Shown here: in pieces, positions 35,101 through 44,100 of the stretch
Layout of the letters: every line of letters begins with the position of its first letter
How positions within the stretch are numbered: the stretch's first letter is position 1
Source of the DNA: a virus
IMG/VR virus record: IMGVR_UViG_3300002514_000020
Span: 5-58,781 of that record
Length of the DNA: 58,777 nucleotides
Direction: 5' to 3' (one strand)
Notes under the pieces: model-generated
Told to the model about the DNA's origin: nothing
The model's input: only the letters and a program-made list of their open reading frames with translations
Databases searched by the model: none
Position numbers and translations under genes: made by a program

Positions 35101-38100
35101 CCAATCAAACCAGATGCTCCCAAACGAACCGTTCTTACATCAGATGAGGGCGAAGGAGATACAGGGCGACCCCCACTTCACGGAACTCATTACGGAGACC
35201 TCCCAGAACCCACAACTCATATCAATGATGGAAAATACGATATAGATGAACACCAGCTATATGCGTTAAACCAGATACTCACACGCTTCTATGATAATGA
35301 AGGTGAGGGATTTGTACTGGCAGACGGTACAGGAGTAGGTAAGACCAGAATACTTCTTACCTCCGCCAGAGAGATTGCCGACAGGACAGGAAAACCTGTT
35401 CTCATCATTACCGAGAATAAGCAGATTTTAGAGACCGCCTTTAAGCCAGAGGCGGAAAGAGCAGGGGTTAATCTCGATAATATTGAGATGACCACCTATG
35501 ATGGCATCAAAGGTGAGGGTGGTCTGAAAGAAGATTTCCAAAAAGACTATGGTGCAGTAATGTTTGATGAGGCTCACAACCTTAAAAACCCAACATCAGA
35601 CAAATCTGCCACAGCGCTGACCATTACGGCTGACAAACATTTGTTTGCCACAGCAACCCCAATGGACAGACCGACAGGAGCCACATACTTCTTTGAGAAG
35701 ATGCTTGGTATTCCAAAGGCACAGATCATGGCGCAGCTTGGTTTCAAGTTGAAGCCTATGGTACACCCAAAAACAGGCAAGACATTCGACATGCCAATCC
35801 TTATGGAAGGTTTCGAGTGGAAGGATGTGTTCCAAAACATGCTTAAAATGAGGGACGATGCTGAATTGAAAGGCGCGTTCCTTAGACGACACTACCCATT
35901 CTACGGGGAAATCCTTGAGAACAACCTATTCCTTTCTACAGAGGACGCGGCAATAACTGACGCGCACGTAAGAAACTGGTTAGACAAGATTGAAGACGGA
36001 GGGAAGAAAGCTGGTTTTATGAAGGGGCAGATGTTGTTCGAGACATCCCGACTGAATGAGAAGCTGAAACTTGATGCGCTATACCCAGAAATACAAGAAG
36101 CGCTTGTTAGAGGGGAGAAGGTAATTGTAATAGCAGAGACCGTTAACCCAAGCGTCCTTCGTGGCATGACCGAAAGGGAGTATTTCGAGAAGCGTCAATG
36201 GGGCATTAAGGCACAACTATCGTCAGAGCATGGCGAGAAGGTTGATGAACTGATGAACGCGCTAATGATGGTTCGTGGTGGGGAGAGAAACGAAGGGACA
36301 ACCCACGATGGTAGTTTAGCGGAGCATTACATGGCGATGGCTCGCATGAGAGATGCTGTAAGGAAGCAGGAAAAGCTGGAAGAGATACTTGACTTCGAGC
36401 AGATAATTCTTGAGATACCAGATGTCAAGCGGTTTATTGACATGGCGGAGAAAATCATGGATGACAAATCCATGCCTATTGAACTACGACAGTTTGCCGA
36501 AGAGATTGAAATGAACGGTAATCCCGTTAAAAGAAACCAAGCATACATTGACGGGGAGACCACCCGAATGAGAGAAAACAAGCGCCCAATAGACCGTGAG
36601 GGTGACGCTATAATCAACTCTATGATTAACGAACTCGGAGGTCGCCTGAAAGAAGATGGGTTCTCGTTCGGTAAAATTTACGGCAAGGGAGATAAGACTG
36701 GTGAGGTTGACAAGTTCCAAAACGATGAGAACGATGTGGTTATTGCTACACCAAAGTCGGGCGGTACTGGCATCAGCTTGGATGACCAAGTTGGCGGTAT
36801 GCCAAGAAAGATGTATATAACTACTGCAAACTTCGCAGGAGACCTGTTCCAGCAGATACTCGGACGTATCAGTAGAAAGAACACGAAGTCGGCATCGTCA
36901 GCAGAAATCATATACGCCAATACGCTACGTGCTGGCATGGCAGAGACCGTGTATTCTGACGGCAAAAGAAAAGATATAGTCGCTCAAAAACTCAAAGTTC
37001 TCAAGGCAATCCAAGAGGGATTAGACCCAGATGTTGCCAGAGGATTGAAGATTGACGGGGAAGAGGGTGATGTTACCGAAGAGATTACTGGTTCAGGAAA
37101 AAGCAAGGCGGTTCCATTGACCGACATTCTTCCACCAGCGAAAGGCAAACCGAAGCCGAAGCCACCAGAAGACCCGAACGAGCCGTTGGTTCTCAATGAA
37201 GACTACGCCAAGTGGGTTAGAGATGAAGAGATTTCTGACGACATCATTTTGGGTATTGCCCAGAAAAGAATGGATGGAAAACCTCTAACCAAAAGGGAGA
37301 AAGCCATACACGATCATCCAGTCAAGTATAAAGAAATTCAAGAACTTATTGATGAGCCACCAAAGGAAGAGAAGCCGCGTGGAGCAAGGCCAAGTGGAGG
37401 CTCGTCATCAAGACCGAAAGCAACTCCAAGTGGAGGTTCTGAAAAGCGCCCAGACGGAGAGAAAGTTACTGGTGCAAAGAAAAAAGTGAAAGAAGCGGAG
37501 GCAGGTGTTAAGAAAGCACAGGACGAAGCGGAGGCAGAGAAAGCGGCTGGAAAGAAGGACGTTCCATCAGAGGTCAAAGGTGAGCAGGACAGAACGCTTA
37601 AAGCGTTGACAGAGCCGTTCCAAGACCCGAATGGAAGCACTTGGGCGCAGTTCAATGAAAAAGGAGAGGTTGTCGCTGTCGGGTATTTGGAAGATGGGAA
37701 GGTGGTTCAGAATGACAGCCCGAACAACGAACGAAATCTAAAGCGCATCAAGCCGCTATGGGAAGAGTTCAAGCGCAGAAACGAGATAGCCCATTCCCCA
37801 GAACTGGCAGACGTTCTACAACTTATAGGAGAGAAAGGGGCTGATGGAGCAAGGGAGTTCTTCGAGCAGTTCACTTATGAAGAAAGAGGTACATCCCCAT
37901 CATCAACCGATGCTGAAAGCGCGGCAGGAGTAGCGAACTGGCTGTTCCATAAAGAACCTTCGCAGACCAAATTCATAGCTGAAAAAACAAAGGAAGCACT
38001 TACGGGAGAGAAACCAACACCGTCAGAGAGCGGAGAAAAGGTGCGTGCGGCAGAGGAAGAATTGAAAAAGGCACAGGAAGAGTTGGGTAAAGCCGAAGAG

Positions 38101-41100
38101 GAAGAGACGAAGAGCGTTGAGGAAACACCTACGGAAGAGCCACCCAAGAAGGAAGTAGAACCAGAAGCACCGAAACCGATAAAGGATTATGATGAGGTTC
38201 TACGGAACCCAAAGGAAGTAGAGCGGTTATTGAAAGAGAAGTTCATCTCTGATAATAAAGCGTTCTCCAATATGGAAAGCTGGAAGGTCGCTGGAAATGA
38301 GAACCAAATTGAATATGGAGATTTCATAAGCAATGAAGGGAAAAAAGTAACCGTCCACGATGAGAGGGGATTAAGGGAGGCTGTTATCGGAAACGTATTA
38401 AGGAACACTCCATACGCCAAAGACGTTAAGAATGTCGAGTACGATAAAGCGACAGGACATGTTAGATTTACAATAGAGTTTGAGAACGGGAAAGAAGTAA
38501 AAGCAAGTCTTTCAGCAGTTGAGCCGAACCTGCTCGGAACAGAGCATATACCAAATAGCGGTTCTGATGCGTCAATCACAAGGACTGGTCTATTGACAGC
38601 GCGGTATGCTGTTGAGGCTGGATATGATAATGCTGGCGGTCTTACCGCTCTGACAAAAGCGTATGTGTCAGCTAAGAAGAGGTCTCCAAGCAGAAGAAGC
38701 CTTACTGAAAAGAAGCTTGTCGAAGAAGTTGAAGATGTTATTGTTCCTAAACAACAGGAAAAAAGAACATTCGGAAACCCTAAATCCCCAAGAGTTCGTG
38801 GTGGTGTGCATGAGTTCAATGACAACGCCACAATCCAAGACCCATTTTCAGGCGAGGTATTTACTGTGCTGTTCTCGGACACCAAGCAGCCAATGCTGGT
38901 AACACACGACCAGAAGGCACACTCAATCATACCACACCCTGATAGGGAGTTTATTCTGATAGGCGAAAGCGGAACGATTGACGCATCAAGAATGTATCAC
39001 AATGATGTGACCGATGCGTACCTGCAAAAGCATATAGACGCTGGTGGTAAGGTTATTAACCTTGATGAATACAACGGGAATGTTCGTGAGCGTAAGGGTG
39101 AAGGTTTTGTAGAAGACTTTGACCCAGCCAACTACGGGGGGAAGCCCGTCTATGCGGTAATGGAGGATTTCGCCAATGCTCAAAAAGACATGGAGAATAC
39201 TGTTTATTTGGTATTCAGATCTATTGGGAAAGAATACGACAAAGCACTTGAAGACCTTGAGGACAGCGAAGGAACAGGGGCGGAGGCGCAGGAAATTCGT
39301 GACGCAATAGCCGAAAACCAAGCAGAAAGCAGTAAGCATATAAAGGAGTTTACGGAAAAACGGACAGCAGCCATAGAGAAGCTGAACAACTACATTCTTG
39401 AGCGAGCAGAAAAGAACTACAACTTCTTCGACCAAGTAGAGAGGATGTCGTTTCTTACTGACTACGAGCGTGCAACAACATTAAGAGACCAAGTGACCAA
39501 AAATCTCGACACTCTGATTGATGAGTTGGTTGAGTTGAGGAACACGCAAAAAAAGGCAGCAGAGACCGAGACACGCGGAGCAACCAAAGAGGGAGAGTTC
39601 AATGCTGTTTCTGGGTTCAGGGATGCGGTCAAGTCAGACAAGAGCGCTGGTGTTGTGGTTAAAGGTTCAGAGACCTCAATCTCAATGCCTGACGGTTCAG
39701 AGAGAGGGGCGCGGTTTGCGGTTGTTGAGGGAAGCGAAGTTGCTCCTTCACATATTCTACACTCCGTAGATAGGGTTGAAGTTCATCCATTATACCCGAC
39801 ACAGGAGGGAGTGGAAACCATCAATCCAACAGATTACAAGAACGATAAGCAAGCCTTAAAGCATACATGGGACATTTCCAATAATGTCAAGCCACACAAA
39901 ATGATTACCAATGCGGCTGAACCGTCCGTTGGAGTTCCTGTTATTTCTATTGATGGGGTGGTAAAAAGTGGAAACGGAAGAACCATAGCGTTCCAAAGAG
40001 CCATACGCGAAGGGAACCTTGAGGCGTACAATAAGCACCTTCAAGAGCATATATCGGAGTACGGTATCAAACCATCAGAGATTGCCCACATGGAGAACCC
40101 GATGTTGGTTAAGATTGATATGTCCAACATTGGTGGGGAGTACACCGTAGTTGAACTTTCTAAATTCAATGGAGACCCACAGAAAGTAAAGTCACCAACA
40201 CAGAAAGCTATTGAGTATTCTCGAATGGTTGCTGGTGAAGAGTTTGATGGAGTTAAGAAAAGAATGGCGGAGGTTCTGTCAGAAGTTGGGGCAGATGGCA
40301 AGCCGCGATACAAGAACTTCTCCGAGTTCTTTAAGGATAAAGCTGCCGTTAAGAGAATGATTGATGTCCTCACCCAAGAGAAGGTTATTCTTGAGAAGGA
40401 CGCGGCAGTTTATTTCGATGCTGCAAAAGGTCAGTTTACAGATCAAGGGAAGGTTCTGTTCCAAACCGTACTACAAGGTGGGTTGTTTGACGCTCGCGTT
40501 GTTGAAGCGCTGATTGATGGAAAACTCAAGGGTCTTAATAAGGATAAGGTCAGCAAGCTGCTCTTACCGTTGTATAAGATGAAAGCGCTTGACCCACAAT
40601 TCGACATCGTTCCTATGGTGAATGAGGCAATGTATCTCATCTCACAGCACAGAGCATCTACCTACACAGGAGACCTTGCTTCGTTCTTGAAAATGCCAAG
40701 AACTGCTGGCGAAACACCATCAATCCCAGAGGTAAATGCTCTTGCTATTCTCATTGGGGAAACATCAGGTAGAGCCGCTACATATAAAGCCAGAGACATC
40801 CAGAGGTTCTTGGATGAATACACTAAGCGCGCACTTGAAGCCAAAGGCGGAACCCTGTTTGCGGCTGACCCAAAGAACCTTACACCAAGAAGCCTGATTG
40901 ATGGGATAGCGTCAGAGAACGCACACTACGAGAAGCTGGTCGATATGCTCCGCTTTACTGATGAAGTAAAAGGAACAAAGGATGCTATGATGCGAAAGAA
41001 TACGCAGGGAAAAACAGAGCATCAAGTGATCGGTTCAAGTATTCCTTTCAGACACACAGGCAACGCAGCCGTTTGGAGGAAAAGTGAGTTGAATAACGTA

Positions 41101-44100
41101 CAAACCCTGCAAGACATTGCCAGAGACTTCTTCCGTGATGTAGGAATAAAAGGAGGTAAGGAAGCAAGGGCAGGTCATCAGAAGGTTGCTGGTAGGTCAG
41201 CGCTTGGGTGGTACAACAGCGAGAACGGCATCTTCATGTTCAAAAGCATTGACGACCTACCTACCATATTCCATGAGTTCGGACACAAGGTAGACCTTGA
41301 GAAAGTGTTTGGAGGAAGAAGCGGCTCTGGCGAATTGAACTTCACTACACAGGAGTTGCTTGTGATTGAGGCGCACGAAAGAGGGAACCACACCGCTATT
41401 GCCCAGCACAGAAGAACAATGGGTGATAAGGTAGTTGACACCCTTCTGCATAAGAATGAAATACGAACACAAGCGATTAAGTTCTTAGAGGATATAGACC
41501 ATTACCACAAGGCTAATGACGAGAAGGGGCTAAGAGAGGCGCTGGCAGAAGGATTCAGTAGGCTTATTGTAAACCCAGAATACTTGGAGACCAAAGCCCC
41601 GATATTCCATGAGTTCCTGACCGACCTGATTAAAACAAATCCCAAACTGGAAAGGGCAATGTATGACGCAAAGATTAAGGTCGAGATACTTAAAAAGAAA
41701 GACACCCGATTTAGAGATATGGTCGGTGGTGTTGCGTATTACAAGACAAAGGCTCGACTATTTTCAGCAATGAAGTGGCTTCGTGATGGCGATGCTATTT
41801 CAGCGTTGTTCGATAGCGACCATTGGATAAAGAAAATAAACGATGACCTGCTAAGAGAGAACCCAAATCTCCCAACTGGGCAGCAACCTATTTACGATGT
41901 TCTGTCATCAAGGGGGATTTCTGGCAAGGTCAACCAATGGGTGAATAGAAACCCATTCCTTACCCACGTTGACGCGTACGGAAAGAAGCATATACAAATT
42001 CTTCATAATGTGAAGCCGTTGACCAAGATACTTGAGCCAGCAATGGATAAGATAGGTATTCAGGGAACAGACCTGATACTGGCTTACCATCGTGCGGTTG
42101 ACCTTCATAGGATTTCCAAAGAAGCCAAGACGGAGTTCATGGATTTACAGTCCAAAGCACAGAAAGCTTCAGCGTGGTTGGAGATGCACACCAATGCTGA
42201 CGGTAAAATAGTTGGTGTCGGAGCGATGGAGATTGCTAAAAGGAGAGCGGTCATACTGGACTTCAAAAAGAAGAAGCCAGCGCTCAAGCGTAGAATGACC
42301 TATAAGGATAAGGCAATCAACAACAACATTAAGGAGGTTGAGGATGGTCTTGATGCGTTCAGAAGAGACTTCGGGAATGATATAATCAACGACCTAAAGA
42401 CCGACCTAATCGACTACAATAATGCTCTATTGGAATACGCAAGGGAGGGAGGTATTCTTACCACCGAACAGATTTCTGGTATGCGAAGAGATAGTGAGTT
42501 CTATTTCCCAATGAAAAGACATTTCGATAGCTGGGACAGAATAGGAGGCAGGAGAGTTGGCAAGGTCGGCACAAGCGTAAAGAAAAGAAACCTTGAGACC
42601 ACAAAAGGGTTTGAGGCAGGTGCAGTTTCTCGCGCACTTGAAAGTCCTGTTGCCAGCCTATACGACCACACACACGACATGCTCGTTAAGGTGGATGTGA
42701 ACAATAAGAAACGAGCGGTGGTCGATGCGCTGTTCAATGTCCGTCATGGAGCGACAAAGGTTCGTGGAGCAGGAGACCATACGGTAGAGATATGGAGAGA
42801 CGGGAAGAAGGAATACTACCAGATACCAGAAGAATACTCAAAGGAATTTGATGCGATGTCCCTTGCTCCCGATTGGAGCATGAAGTTATTACATCTCCCT
42901 GTTCGCGTACTTCAAAAAGGAGCGATAACGTATAACCCAGAGTTTGCGATTAAAAACTTTACACGCGACCAAGTTTCGTCTTCATTTTATAGTGAGCATG
43001 GCTACAACCCCATTATCAATCCATTGAACACGGCACGCGGAGTTCTGATGGCGATACAGGCACAAGCAGGTAGGGAAAGCGCCAAGACCAAAGAGGTTAT
43101 TGATAACTGGTATGCGTCAGGGGCAGCCATGTCAACCATGAACGAGATACTTACCGCAAAAGAAAATCTGTATAGCCCAAAGCAGAAAGAACACAGCGTT
43201 GTTCTTCTTCACGAACAGATAAAGGGTGGGCTACCAGCGCACCAGATAAGGGAGTACAATAGAAGGGTCAGTAGGTTCAATGCGTATATGAGCAAGGCTG
43301 GCAATAATACCATTGGTGCGTTCGGAAATTTCTTGTCAGCCGTAACAACAATATCAGAGACCTCAACCCGACTGGCTTTATACACCAATGCCTATAACAA
43401 AACGGGCGACCACAACTTAGCGCTGAAAGAAAGCAGGTTCGGTGGGGCGGATTACGGGCAATCAGGTAGCATGCAAATGATAAAATGGATGTCGGTAATG
43501 ACCCCATTCATTAACGCGAACCTACAACACACATACGAAACTGTTAAAACAGTTTCCACAAAAGAAAGAGCGATTAAAACCGCTAAGCTTGGAGGGATAA
43601 TTGCCATGATGTCTGCTGGTAACTGGGCATTACATAACCTTTTCTATGATGACATGATGGGTTATGATGACGGTCGCGTCAAAAAAGAATGGGACAGAGC
43701 CAGTATACATGAGAAGCTGCACTATTGGAGGATTTGGATTCCACACCTAAACGCAATGGCGAAGCTTCCGAAAGGCTCTTTCGGCATGGACTTCGGAACA
43801 ACAATCGAAGCTGGGCTTGACTACACACAAGGTAATGACCCAAGACTGATGGATGTGCTTTTAGGGGAAATTGTGAAGGAGAACTTAGGAACATTCACTT
43901 CCATCAAGAGCAACGCTCCACAGACATCCAAGGCTACTGCTATTATGAACAACTGGAACGACTGGACTGGAAGAGCAGTTGAACCAACATACATGCAGGG
44001 CATCAGTATGTATAGGAGGTATGATGCTGACACTCCACAGATATTCAAAAAAATGGGTAAGATGTCGGAGTGGGTGGGCATCAATGAGAACTATGGTGGC

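Noticed and set aside
38187-38930. Minus-strand frame of about 247 codons, with others antisense to the giant gene
   Set aside because: Long antisense frames are expected opposite a long gene with this codon use; none shows motifs or coupling.
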